Shown: positions 17,029 to 24,439 of the stretch, one piece after another
Position numbering within the stretch: the stretch's first letter is position 1
Layout of the letters: every line of letters begins with the position of its first letter
Assembly: GCA_000158135.1 (NCBI GenBank)
Contig: DS999533.1
Location: 341,118-405,117, forward strand
Source: Rhodobacteraceae bacterium KLH11
GTDB lineage: Bacteria > Pseudomonadota > Alphaproteobacteria > Rhodobacterales > Rhodobacteraceae
Length of the DNA stretch: 64,000 bases
Direction of reading: 5' to 3'
Position numbers and translations under genes: made by a program
The notes under the pieces: model-generated
What the model saw: the letters and a program-made list of their open reading frames with translations, nothing else
Database searches by the model: none
Told to the model about the DNA's origin: nothing

Positions 17029-18054
17029 CTACTTCACCATCTCATTGGCGCGGTTTTGCAGATCGGCCAACTTCTCCATGAGGCCATCAAAACCAATTGC
17101 ATCCGGCCGCAGGAGGCCGGCGTCAGTCGTCTTTTGATAGTCCTGCCGAAGAGCCTCTAAAGGCTCGCCAGCGGGCACCAGACAAAGTGTGCCGGCAACA
17201 GCTGTCGCGTAATCGATCACCTCTCCTGCCGTGTCGGTCTCGCGAAAGAAATGCTGTTTGTGTTCCGCCACGGCGTTGGCGAGCCCTCGATCATCAAAGG
17301 CCCTTTGGGCGACCCCGACCTGATCCAGGCAGTCAAGGTCATACCAATGTCGCGCATAACGATCACCGCCGCGAAATGCACCTCGCAGGCAATAGGCGTG
17401 AACCGCAGTGGCCTTCTCCCAGAATGTGCGCTCCGCCGCCATGACCCGTGGATGAGCGGTGGGTAATATGAGCCCTTCTACGCCCTCAACAAGATCGCAC
17501 TTCACTTTGTGACATTCGGTCGGCTCGCCTGTCGAGCGTGCACCGAATTCCAGAAGTACCGCAGGCCGAACGTATCCATTTCCGCCGCGCACGGCCTCGT
17601 AGTCGAGGTAGACAATGTCGTTCTCCTGCCGCAGTGACGCAGGGAGGTTTTCGTTATGAATACTCGTTTTTAGTAAAGGAACCACATTGGTTTCGATCCA
17701 TGCAGACAGGCGTTCTCGCACCGCCTCTGTCCACTTTTTTGCCTGGGATCGACTTGGTGGATAGGGGCTCTCGGGGTCTGGAATGAGATCAGGAATAATG
17801 TGTCGAATGTCGTAAGTTACATCGACGTCTTCGGAAAAACGGTCGATCGCCTGATAGACTTTTGACAGGGACGTTCCGCCCTTGAACACGAGATGATCGC
17901 GCCACTCGCTTTCAAAAAGTGCATTGAGGGCCCAAACGACCCAAATATCCTTTTCAAGGAGATCTGCAGGCCGCCCCAAATTTGAGGCGGCCGCTTCGAG
18001 TGCGTCGATTTTGTCTTTTTTGGTAAGATCGAAATAGCTGGTGGGTGGTGTCAT
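17029..18054 (-). CDS. abiEii: AbiEii/AbiGii-type nucleotidyltransferase toxin
   Basis: 341 residues from ATG 18054. The N-terminal nucleotidyltransferase signature reads HLVFKGGTSLSKVYQAIDRF then SEDVDVTYD, i.e. the GG(T/S)-S core followed by the D-x-D pair. In type IV AbiE systems this protein transfers nucleotides to a cellular RNA target and causes growth arrest on phage infection. An in-frame start 13 codons upstream lies within the antitoxin gene; the TGATG overlap with the antitoxin stop favours 18054. The gene ends close to the truncated IS110 fragment but appears complete. Confidence 0.88.
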   Translation of the reverse strand: MTPPTSYFDLTKKDKIDALEAAASNLGRPADLLEKDIWVVWALNALFESEWRDHLVFKGGTSLSKVYQAIDRFSEDVDVTYDIRHIIPDLIPDPESPYPPSRSQAKKWTEAVRERLSAWIETNVVPLLKTSIHNENLPASLRQENDIVYLDYEAVRGGNGYVRPAVLLEFGARSTGEPTECHKVKCDLVEGVEGLILPTAHPRVMAAERTFWEKATAVHAYCLRGAFRGGDRYARHWYDLDCLDQVGVAQRAFDDRGLANAVAEHKQHFFRETDTAGEVIDYATAVAGTLCLVPAGEPLEALRQDYQKTTDAGLLRPDAIGFDGLMEKLADLQNRANEMVK

Positions 18055-18647
18055 CACGCCACGGCTAAGGTGCTGAGTTCTTTCGCCATCCAAGTCGGCG
18101 CGCTGGCGCGCAAGGCGAGGAGCTCGCGCCGCTCGTCTTCACTTAGTTGGGACTTGATCCTCCCCAAAGCTTCACCCGCTTCTGATTTGCCGAAGTAAGC
18201 CAATGCTCTGAAGGCATGCCCGGCTCGACTGTTTGGCGCTCGCAGTTGCCAGCTTGGAACATGCTTCAATTCCACGCTTTGAGCTCCAAGTTTTAGATAC
18301 CGGCTGGGACCGGACGTCCAGTAGATCTGACGGGAGGGGTTTTGCGTTGACAAACCAAGCATATTGGCCGCGGAGGCACCACTTAGGGACACGCGTTCAC
18401 CTGTGGTCTTCGCGATGTTCTCAACAACGGCTTCAACAGATGGGGCACGCGCTCCGAAACGGGTCTTTACAGGCAGCGCGAAGAGCCCGCGCCTTACCCG
18501 CATGAGCTCGCCACGCTTCACCAATCGAGACAAGGCCTGGTCGATTGCAGCGCGCTCTCCAAGGTGGAGAAGCTCTTTTGCAGAAAGGGTCGCACCTTCC
18601 GGCAACGCTGCCGCATAGGCTTTGATCGCTTCGGATGTGGTTCTCAT
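18054..18647 (-). CDS. abiEi: AbiEi-type antitoxin/autorepressor
   Basis: 197 residues. The N-terminal winged-helix region (ATLSAKELLHLGERAAIDQA, LVKRGELMRVRRGLFALP) is the DNA-binding part of AbiEi-like antitoxins (DUF6088). The C-terminal part, beginning around VVENIAKTTGERVSLSGASA, is the antitoxin domain. It is first in the operon and overlaps the toxin start by one base, the standard order. In this family the antitoxin represses its own promoter through inverted repeats; a matching promoter region is seen just upstream. Confidence 0.87.
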   Translation of the reverse strand: MRTTSEAIKAYAAALPEGATLSAKELLHLGERAAIDQALSRLVKRGELMRVRRGLFALPVKTRFGARAPSVEAVVENIAKTTGERVSLSGASAANMLGLSTQNPSRQIYWTSGPSRYLKLGAQSVELKHVPSWQLRAPNSRAGHAFRALAYFGKSEAGEALGRIKSQLSEDERRELLALRASAPTWMAKELSTLAVA

Positions 18648-18660
18648 GTCAGCTCCTTTA

Positions 18661-18696
18661 TGTCAGATATATAGTTTGTTTTCTGACGGTTTGCAA
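18661..18696 (-). promoter_or_regulatory. Promoter of the abiE operon
   Basis: On the minus strand TTGCAA (18696-18691) and TATATA (18673-18668) are separated by 17 bp, a good sigma-70 promoter. GTCAG/CTGAC half-sites flank the spacer and -10 box (near 18662-18666 and 18683-18687), a plausible AbiEi operator. An AGGAG ribosome site precedes the ATG at 18647. Confidence 0.6.
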
Positions 18697-18769
18697 GATA
18701 AAAGCAACGAAAGGAACGCGCTGGAGAAACCAAACTAACGAATTGATTTACGGCAATTATGAACTTGAT

Positions 18770-18985
18770 ATGTGCATTGAACCCCTCAGAAAACGAACAA
18801 TAAGCGGAAAGCTCTATACCCGGCAGGATGAGATTATTGCGTTTATCCGCTTGAGCCTTGATTGGCCCTTTGATGAACTCCTGGATAAAGCTGCGATGCG
18901 AGATCGGCGGCACGCCGACTACGTGCCCTCCGAAGTGCTGCTCTATCATCTGAGACAAACCAAGACCGACAATGCGGATGGCCGG
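18770..18985 (+). pseudogene. 5' fragment of an unrecognised gene cut off near IS1182
   Basis: About 70 residues (MCIEPLRKRTISGKLYTRQD..., ...ADYVPSEVLLYHLRQTKTDN) with sensible, helix-rich composition. The sequence loses coding character after NADGRF, about 80 bp before the IS1182 left end. I do not recognise the family. The open frame begins further upstream, but those codons overlap the abiE promoter, so ATG 18770 is the more likely start. Confidence 0.4.
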
Positions 18986-19066
18986 TTTGTGGCCTCCTCG
19001 TCGGCGCGGTTTGGTGTGGGGATGTCCGCTTTTTCCGGCCCAAGTTTGGGAGTTGGTCCGCTTTGG

Positions 19067-20690
19067 GCTGAGGCTGTGTGGAAACTCTTTCGGTTTCTAG
19101 ACCATTTTGGGGCTTATTACGCCGGAGGGAGGGTGGAAACTGAGCTCTCACAGCGTTTCCCGCCGTACAATCTGAACGGTTCGCCCCAGTTTAGGTCGGA
19201 ATGGCTGTCAGAAGCCCACGTACCCCGATCAGGGCGATCATCCGTTTGATGTTATAGGCGAGGACATGGAATGCCATCTCGGTGCGGACGTTCTTGAGCG
19301 TTCGCATCCGGAAGTGCGTCGCTCCCATCCAGGCTTTGATCGTGCCGAACGGGTGTTCGACGGTCGAGCGACGGAGACCCATCAAGGCCGGGTCGCGGCT
19401 CAATCGGTCGCACATCTGGTCCACCAGATGCTCGTGTTCCCACCTGGAGATCCGCCGTTCTCTGCCGGTTGTGCAGCGCGCTTTGGCCGGACAACTCAGA
19501 CAGGCATTGGTCCAGTATCGCCGTACCGACAAGCCGCTTTCCTCGGTCGTGTAGCGGTATGTCAGCGTCTCACCTGCTGGGCAAAGATACACATCTTCGC
19601 CCGCGTCGTAGGCAAAGTTTGCCTTCACATACCGGCCCTTCTTGCGGTTGCCGGATGTCTCGGGCCGGGGGAGGGTTGTGGTGATCCCATCCTGGTGACA
19701 GGCCAGGATTTCCCGACCGCTGAAATAGCCCTTGTCAGCGACCGCGCTCATTTCGCCGCGTCCCAGAGCGGCCTTCGCCGATTTGGCCATCGGCGACAGC
19801 TGTTCACGGTCGTGCCCGACGTTGATGACGTCATGCGTGACGATCAGATGGGTCTCGGTATCCACTGCGGACTGGGCGTTGTAGCCCACAAATCCGCTGC
19901 CTTTGGCGCTGGTGGCCATGGAGCGGGCATCCGGATCAGTCAGGGAGATCTGACTGTCCGGGCTCGGCCTGAGCGCCTCACCCATGTCCACCAAGCGCGC
20001 GATCTCCTGCCGGATGCGCTCGCAGCGTTGCGCCAGGTTGGCGATCTTCTCGACTCGGGCCTCACCCTCTTCCTGACGGTCGATCCGGACCATTTCATCA
20101 AGGTAGCGCTGAATACTCGCGACCAGATGGGCCGTGCGGCTTTTGATCTTGCCTTTGGTGAAGTTCTTGTCTCGATTGTTGTCCGCCTTGAACTTGGAGC
20201 CGTCGATGGCGACACAATCCCCCTTTAACACCCCAATCCGGCGACAGAGTTCGACGAACTGCGCACAGGTTCGCCGAATAGCGGGGCCGTTATCGCGGCG
20301 AAAATCAGCGATTGTCTTATGGTCGGGCGCGAGCCGCCCGGTCAGCCACATCACCTCGACATTGCGACCAGCCTCCCGTTCAAGCGCGCGGCTGGAGGGC
20401 ACGCGGTTCAGATAGCCGTAGATGAACAGCTTTAACAGGACCGATGGGTGATAGCCGGGCCGCCCTGTCCGCGCCGGCGCCGTCCGCTGGAAACCTGTCT
20501 CCTCAAGATCAATCTCCTCCACAAAGAGATCAACCACGCGAACCGGATTATCCTCGTCAACCCAATCTTCAAGCCGGTCTGGAAAAAGCGTCACCTGACC
20601 CCGCTCCGCGCCCTCGATATATCCTGACATACCCGCCTCCAGCCTTTGCTGAAAAGTATACAACATCCGGAGTTTTCACACAGCCTCGGC
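19067..20690 (-). mobile_element. IS1182-family insertion sequence
   Basis: The ends carry inverted repeats: GCTGAGGCTGTGTGGAAACT at 19067-19086 and, read on the other strand from 20690, GCCGAGGCTGTGTGAAAACT (18 of 20 match). The element is ~1.62 kb with a single intact transposase gene. A target duplication could not be assigned with confidence. Copy appears full length and potentially active. Confidence 0.75.
19191..20630 (-). CDS. IS1182-family DDE transposase
   Basis: 479 residues from ATG 20630. N-terminal DUF772-type domain (RPGYHPSVLLKLFIYGYLNRV, ALEREAGRNVEVMWL, DHKTIADFRRDNG), then the DDE core: DCVAIDGSKFKA with the first Asp, SAVADKGYFSGREI with the second, and ERRISRWEHEHLVDQM plus VEHPFGTIKAWMG with the final Glu. 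The cysteine pattern CLSCPAKARC is usual for the family. No frameshift or stop, so the gene is intact. A longer in-frame start lies 12 codons upstream within the terminal repeat region. Confidence 0.92.
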   Translation of the reverse strand: MSGYIEGAERGQVTLFPDRLEDWVDEDNPVRVVDLFVEEIDLEETGFQRTAPARTGRPGYHPSVLLKLFIYGYLNRVPSSRALEREAGRNVEVMWLTGRLAPDHKTIADFRRDNGPAIRRTCAQFVELCRRIGVLKGDCVAIDGSKFKADNNRDKNFTKGKIKSRTAHLVASIQRYLDEMVRIDRQEEGEARVEKIANLAQRCERIRQEIARLVDMGEALRPSPDSQISLTDPDARSMATSAKGSGFVGYNAQSAVDTETHLIVTHDVINVGHDREQLSPMAKSAKAALGRGEMSAVADKGYFSGREILACHQDGITTTLPRPETSGNRKKGRYVKANFAYDAGEDVYLCPAGETLTYRYTTEESGLSVRRYWTNACLSCPAKARCTTGRERRISRWEHEHLVDQMCDRLSRDPALMGLRRSTVEHPFGTIKAWMGATHFRMRTLKNVRTEMAFHVLAYNIKRMIALIGVRGLLTAIPT

Positions 20691-20700
20691 TGTCTCCTGC

Positions 20701-20907
20701 CTAATGCTCACGCGGCAATGCCGGTGTAGTAGGCTGATCCAGACCGGCCATCTGGTTGTTCGGCCAAGCCACTGACATGGCGGATGGTCCCGCGATAAGC
20801 AGCCGTTGGCAGGTCAGCGGTTGTCGTTCGCGCTCCGAGCGGCGAAACCTAAGTGAGAGCCCAAAAGCGCCAAGTGCTGCGATTACCTTAAATGACTGCC
20901 TTGCCAT
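20701..20907 (-). CDS. Small hypothetical protein downstream of a membrane protein gene
   Basis: 68 codons starting MARQSFKVIAALGAFGLSLRF, with a short hydrophobic N-terminus and no known motif. It begins 10 bp after the stop of the minus-strand membrane-protein gene, which suggests cotranscription. It ends 10 bp from the IS1182 right end, so the original C-terminus may have been lost. Confidence 0.3.
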   Translation of the reverse strand: MARQSFKVIAALGAFGLSLRFRRSERERQPLTCQRLLIAGPSAMSVAWPNNQMAGLDQPTTPALPREH

Positions 20908-20916
20908 CGGTGTAGC

Positions 20917-21489
20917 TCAATACAAGCTTTGAAACATCTTCGACGTATTGACACTGTCCTTGGTGAGATCCTGCGACCACAATTCATAACGAATACCGTG
21001 CTTTGCAAGTTCCAAAAAAACCAGATGGGGATTGAGGCCTGAGGTTGCGCGATCGAAAGTCAGGACTCGGTCATCGGCCAAGTGAAGCTCGAAGCGTTCC
21101 CTAGTTTCGGTGTATTCGCCATCACTGTCTTTGGCTGTACTAAGAGTTTCCAGCCGTAGTGCTTTTGCAATATCCCTGAGTTCGATATCTATCGGTAAAT
21201 TATCACAGGGTATGGCTGCATCCCATTTCAGCCTGCCAGCACTTATTCTCGCCTTCCAGTCTCCCGGTGTGCTGAAAATACGCCACGTTCGTCGACCCTC
21301 GCTCAATGCAAAAACACCGCCTGCCAAAGCGCAAAGCGCAAAAAGCACTTTGAAAAACCCTCCGATATGATCGGCCGGGTGAATCGCGAAAACATAAAGT
21401 ACAGGCCAAATCAGCCCGAAGCAGACGCACATAATGTGTATGCTAGCGACGCGCAGCTTCGTTGATTGGATGACATTCGGCTCTATCAC
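20917..21489 (-). CDS. Hypothetical two-helix membrane protein
   Basis: 190 residues. Two membrane segments lie near the N-terminus (IHIMCVCFGLIWPVLYVF and FKVLFALCALAGGVFAL) with a short loop, then a soluble domain of ~120 residues (WRIFSTPGDWKARISAGRLKW... to the end) whose beta-rich look resembles small PH-like cytoplasmic domains. No enzyme motif. It probably sits in the inner membrane with the domain in the cytoplasm. Function unknown. Confidence 0.6.
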   Translation of the reverse strand: MIEPNVIQSTKLRVASIHIMCVCFGLIWPVLYVFAIHPADHIGGFFKVLFALCALAGGVFALSEGRRTWRIFSTPGDWKARISAGRLKWDAAIPCDNLPIDIELRDIAKALRLETLSTAKDSDGEYTETRERFELHLADDRVLTFDRATSGLNPHLVFLELAKHGIRYELWSQDLTKDSVNTSKMFQSLY

Positions 21490-21737
21490 AAGCGTTCGTT
21501 AGCACGGAACTGCACCGAAAATATGGCAACACCTGCGTCAGAATATGGGGTGCTCGTTTTCACCGAGATGAATACCGGCCAATCACAGCATTTTTTAACG
21601 ATAGCTTTGTCCGTATATTGACCATGATCCGTTGAGAACCCGTAGCGGAGGGAGCCGAAACTTGTACAAATCCTTGTTTTTTGCCCCAAGCGCAGTAGTC
21701 ACAGTTTGACCACATTGGACCGGTAACCACCCGTCGT

Positions 21738-22391
21738 ATGAGGAAAATTGTATTAAGTCTTGTTGTTGCCTCAGCCGCGTTTGCGGCATGGCAGTACAAA
21801 CTGATGAGAACTGCAAACCAACAGCTTGTTGTAGCAGAGCAGCGGGTTGCAGATGCAATTTCTTCCGGAACCAATAACTTAGACTTCAGCGACCTTGTCG
21901 ATCTTCGGAAGCTGCCAGCAAAAATCGGCGATGTTCCAAACTTAAAATATCTGAATGCACGGGGAACCAGCCTAAGCGATCTGACCGGGCTGGAAGGGAA
22001 CGCGACGCTCGAACATCTTGACGTGAACATGACACGGGTTTCTGATCTCAAACCGCTTCAGGGCTTGCCGAACCTGAAGCTGGTTTACCTTCATGATACC
22101 TGGGTGTCTGACGTGTCGCCCATCGCAGCATTACCGTCACTTGAGCGCCTTGATATTGGCACGACACAAATTGACACGCTGCGGCCTGTTACACAGATCG
22201 AAAGTTTGGTCTGGTTGAATCTCCACAACAGCCACGCGCTTGATGGGTCTCGTGAGCACTTTGCCATCCTGGAAGAGCGTCCATTTCTTGAGTTGTCAGG
22301 TGGGAGCGCCTACCGCCAGGATTATCAACCGGGTTGGCAGTACAATGCAATGCAGCGCTTGTCGCGCCTGCGAGAAGAACTTGGGCTCTGA
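21738..22391 (+). CDS. Leucine-rich-repeat protein with N-terminal membrane anchor
   Basis: 217 residues. A hydrophobic N-terminus (MRKIVLSLVVASAAFAAW) could be an uncleaved anchor or signal. Four to five 21-23-residue leucine-rich repeats follow from about 60 to 165: LKYLNARGTSLSDLTGLEG, LEHLDVNMTRVSDLKPLQG, LKLVYLHDTWVSDVSPIAA, LERLDIGTTQIDTLRPVTQ and LVWLNLHNSHALDG. The spacing is that of bacterial internalin-like repeats, a protein-binding fold. The binding partner is unknown. It stands alone between accessory genes. Confidence 0.75.
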   Translation: MRKIVLSLVVASAAFAAWQYKLMRTANQQLVVAEQRVADAISSGTNNLDFSDLVDLRKLPAKIGDVPNLKYLNARGTSLSDLTGLEGNATLEHLDVNMTRVSDLKPLQGLPNLKLVYLHDTWVSDVSPIAALPSLERLDIGTTQIDTLRPVTQIESLVWLNLHNSHALDGSREHFAILEERPFLELSGGSAYRQDYQPGWQYNAMQRLSRLREELGL

Positions 22392-22577
22392 TCACTTTAC
22401 GTTCAAGGGCAACGCAGTTTTCCCGAGAAACAAAAGCGATCCTTCACAAGCCTGTAGACAAAGTCCGCTCAGTCCGCGTCTTTCAAGCTCAAACAAGGCG
22501 CGACGAATGTCGGGAAGGCTTTCTGATACGATTTCGCGCAGGACAGGGTTCGACAATAAGCCAGCATCACCGCTATT

Positions 22578-22618
22578 TTGACAAATATACTACTGAGTAG
22601 TATATAGAGTATAGGAGG
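22578..22618 (+). promoter_or_regulatory. parDE promoter with 21-bp perfect palindrome
   Basis: TTGACA (22578-22583) and TATATA (22601-22606) are 17 bp apart. The spacer and most of the -10 box are covered by ATATACTACT-G-AGTAGTATAT (22585-22605), a perfect palindrome with 10-bp arms, ideally placed for autorepression by the ParD antitoxin. GGAGG at 22614-22618 is the ribosome site for ATG 22625. Confidence 0.8.
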
Positions 22619-22624
22619 CACTAA

Positions 22625-22900
22625 ATGTCAGTCAAAGCATCTGTATCAATCTCAGAACAACAAGACGCCTACGTGCGCGATCTGGTAGATCAGGGGCGCT
22701 TTTCCAGCGTAAGTGCGGTTGTTCAGCAGGGCCTCGATCTGCTGCGTAAACAGGACGAAACAGAGCTTTTAGAAGCAGCTGCGCTGAAATTGTTGCTTGA
22801 AGACCGCATGGGCGGGCCATTTGTAACGCACCAGGCCTTCGCCCAGAACACCGCCGATATGTTGGCCAAAAAAAAGCATGACCTTGGTCTGGAAGGTTGA
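22625..22900 (+). CDS. parD: ParD-family antitoxin
   Basis: 91 residues with the ribbon-helix-helix N-terminus of ParD: VKASVSISEQQDAYVRDLVD followed by GRFSSVSAVVQQGLDLL. The C-terminal half is the toxin-wrapping tail (LLEDRMGGPFVTHQAF...). It binds its own promoter and neutralises ParE. The 3' end overlaps the toxin start by 23 bp, the usual arrangement. Confidence 0.9.
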   Translation: MSVKASVSISEQQDAYVRDLVDQGRFSSVSAVVQQGLDLLRKQDETELLEAAALKLLLEDRMGGPFVTHQAFAQNTADMLAKKKHDLGLEG

Positions 22901-23231
22901 ACTTGCTGCTAACGCGGTCGACGATCTATCGCTGATTTTTGATCACCTGTTCGAAACCTACCGGGATTTGGGTGAGCCAGATGATGTGGCGTTTGAAAGG
23001 GCGGCTGCGCGTGTCACAGGTATCCAGGACAGTGCGTTAGACCTTGCAGACAACCCATATCGCGGAACCCGGCGTGATGTGATGGGTGAGAATCTTCGCA
23101 ATATTACCATCAATAAGGCGATCATCTGGTTTCAGCTCGATGACGACCGGAAGTGCGTCCGCATCCTGGCTTTCTTCTTTGGGGGGCAGGACCACATTCG
23201 GTATATGCTGCGCAGAATGCTCGATGACTGA
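22878..23231 (+). CDS. parE: ParE-family toxin
   Basis: 117 residues of the RelE/ParE fold, slightly longer than typical ParE (~95-100). Family-like parts are VELAANAVDDLSLIFDHLF, the RVTGIQDSALDLADNPYRGT strand-loop with the conserved NP-x-x-G-x-R, and CVRILAFFFGGQDHIRYMLRRM at the C-terminus. ParE proteins inhibit DNA gyrase. The gene is intact and coupled to parD. Confidence 0.88.
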   Translation: MTLVWKVELAANAVDDLSLIFDHLFETYRDLGEPDDVAFERAAARVTGIQDSALDLADNPYRGTRRDVMGENLRNITINKAIIWFQLDDDRKCVRILAFFFGGQDHIRYMLRRMLDD

Positions 23232-23329
23232 TGTCCATGCTGCGGCGGTTGGCTGATCATCCTCGTCACTTTCGTGCCAGCGCAACATCCCAGAGCACCG
23301 CCGAAATCGACAAGGGACGCCACATGAAA

Positions 23330-23562
23330 CACACACCGAACAGGGGCGCCAATCCCAGCGAGCGCGTATCCGGGCGGTGAAGGATTTTGCTTCGTTTCTG
23401 GGGCATTCACCGGATACGGTCACGCATGAGGAGTTGCGCGCGTATCAACTTCACATGACGGACACCGAGGTCACGCCCTCGATTTACAACGCGCGCATCA
23501 CCGCCCTGCGTTTCTTTTTCTCGATGACCTGCGGGCGGTCTGTTCATCTGATAGCACCATAA
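23330..23562 (+). pseudogene. Tyrosine recombinase/integrase, N-terminal SAM-like domain fragment
   Basis: The reading frame RIRAVKDFASFLGHSPDTVT, EELRAYQLHMTDTEVTPSIY and ALRFFFSMTCGR matches the core-binding domain of phage-type integrases that travel with IS91-like elements. The catalytic domain (R-H-R-Y) is absent; the frame ends after GRSVHLIAP. It is therefore an inactive remnant immediately downstream of parDE. Confidence 0.7.
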
Positions 23563-23600
23563 ATTTTTACTCCGCGTGATCGTTGAACTTTAGGTTGCTC

Positions 23601-23915
23601 TCATCCTCGCGTCACGCTGAGTTCGACGCCCTCATGCTTCTTGAGGTGCGCCACCATCGCCAACAGATTGTCGGCGCGTGGATTGCCGCTCCCGCTCAGC
23701 ATACGCATCAGACTTTTGGGGTTCTTTTCCATCTCTTCGGCTAAGGCGTCGAAACCAACTGTCGCATTCACATAGTCGCGCAACAGGGTTTTTCCCAAGT
23801 CCAGCTCGTCATTGAGCAGCGCATGCAAAGCTTCTTGGAATAGCGCCATACGAAATTCAGGATCGCGCTCAGCGCGAGCCTTGATCGTATCTTTGAAATC
23901 GCGTGTAAGTGGCAT
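23601..23915 (-). CDS. HigA-like antitoxin (helix-turn-helix)
   Basis: 104 residues. A C-terminal HTH is visible: VGFDALAEEMEKNPKSLMRMLSGSGNPRADNLLAMVAHL. The N-terminal region starts MPLTRDFKDTIKARAERDPE, the usual beginning of the addiction-module antidote family paired with HigB-type toxins. It is second in its operon, four bases after the toxin's original stop codon. It looks intact although the toxin is not. Confidence 0.82.
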   Translation of the reverse strand: MPLTRDFKDTIKARAERDPEFRMALFQEALHALLNDELDLGKTLLRDYVNATVGFDALAEEMEKNPKSLMRMLSGSGNPRADNLLAMVAHLKKHEGVELSVTRG

Positions 23916-23918
23916 GGC

Positions 23919-24245
23919 TCAGTCTCCTTTCTTTCGCGGTTTATATTCGGCCCAAAGTGTTTTTGCGGCCTCAATGTCTTTGCTCTGTCACTTCTTCGAT
24001 CCACCGCAAAGCAGTATGACCAGCTCGTCACCATCCCGGCCAAAATAAATGCGATAGCCAGGTCCGAAAGTTATTCGCCTTTCAGACATCCCCTGCCCGA
24101 TTGATTTGACATCGCCAAAATTGCCATGTTCCATGCGCGCAAGAGCAGTTGTTACCTTCGCCGCTGCTATGGGATCAAGACCGTCAAACCATTCATCAAA
24201 CGGGCTTTTTCCATCAACAGTTTCATAAACACGAAGAGCAATCAT
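23919..24245 (-). pseudogene. HigB-like toxin with an in-frame premature TGA
   Basis: Starts MIALRVYETVDGKSPFDEWF and contains GYRIYFGRDGDELVILLCGGSKK, all typical of HigB-like RelE-fold toxins. The frame stops at TGA 23990-23988 after 85 codons, yet the same frame continues beyond it with QSKDIEAAKTLWAEYKPRKK to a stop at 23921-23919, exactly as full-length family members do. A single C-to-T change (CGA to TGA) explains this. The missing C-terminal helix probably weakens or abolishes toxicity, unless the TGA is read through. Confidence 0.75.
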
Positions 24246-24253
24246 ACAAAGAT

Positions 24254-24282
24254 ATAGTAACGTATATGTTACTAAGTGTCAA
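24254..24282 (-). promoter_or_regulatory. Promoter/operator of the first higBA operon
   Basis: On the minus strand TTGACA (24282-24277) and TACTAT (24259-24254) are separated by 17 bp. The perfect inverted repeat TAGTAAC (24255-24261)/GTTACTA (24268-24274) overlaps the -10 box, a likely antitoxin operator. Confidence 0.75.
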
Positions 24283-24401
24283 GAAAATCTAACCCCTATG
24301 CCTACCCCTATCATTGGGTGGTTAGTCCAACCTGCCCTATCCACCACCCGGTCGGAGATCGAAGGGTAGTCGCATGTCTCCGAAGCCAAAAAGCGTTAGA
24401 A

Positions 24402-24439
24402 GGGGTCGAGTGCGGCTGAGTGCTAAATCCCCCTTTAAG
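24402..24439. repeat. 38-bp Tn3-family terminal inverted repeat (one end)
   Basis: The segment begins GGGGTCGAGTGCGGCTGAGT and ends CCTTTAAG, exactly 38 bp, the length and GGGG...TTAAG boundary form of Tn3-family ends. The transposase stop codon (24437-24435) lies inside it. The partner end is missing. Related words occur near 38878 and 47872. Confidence 0.65.

Noticed and set aside
19266..20228. 320-codon plus-strand open frame within IS1182
   Set aside because: Antisense to the intact transposase; no recognisable domain.
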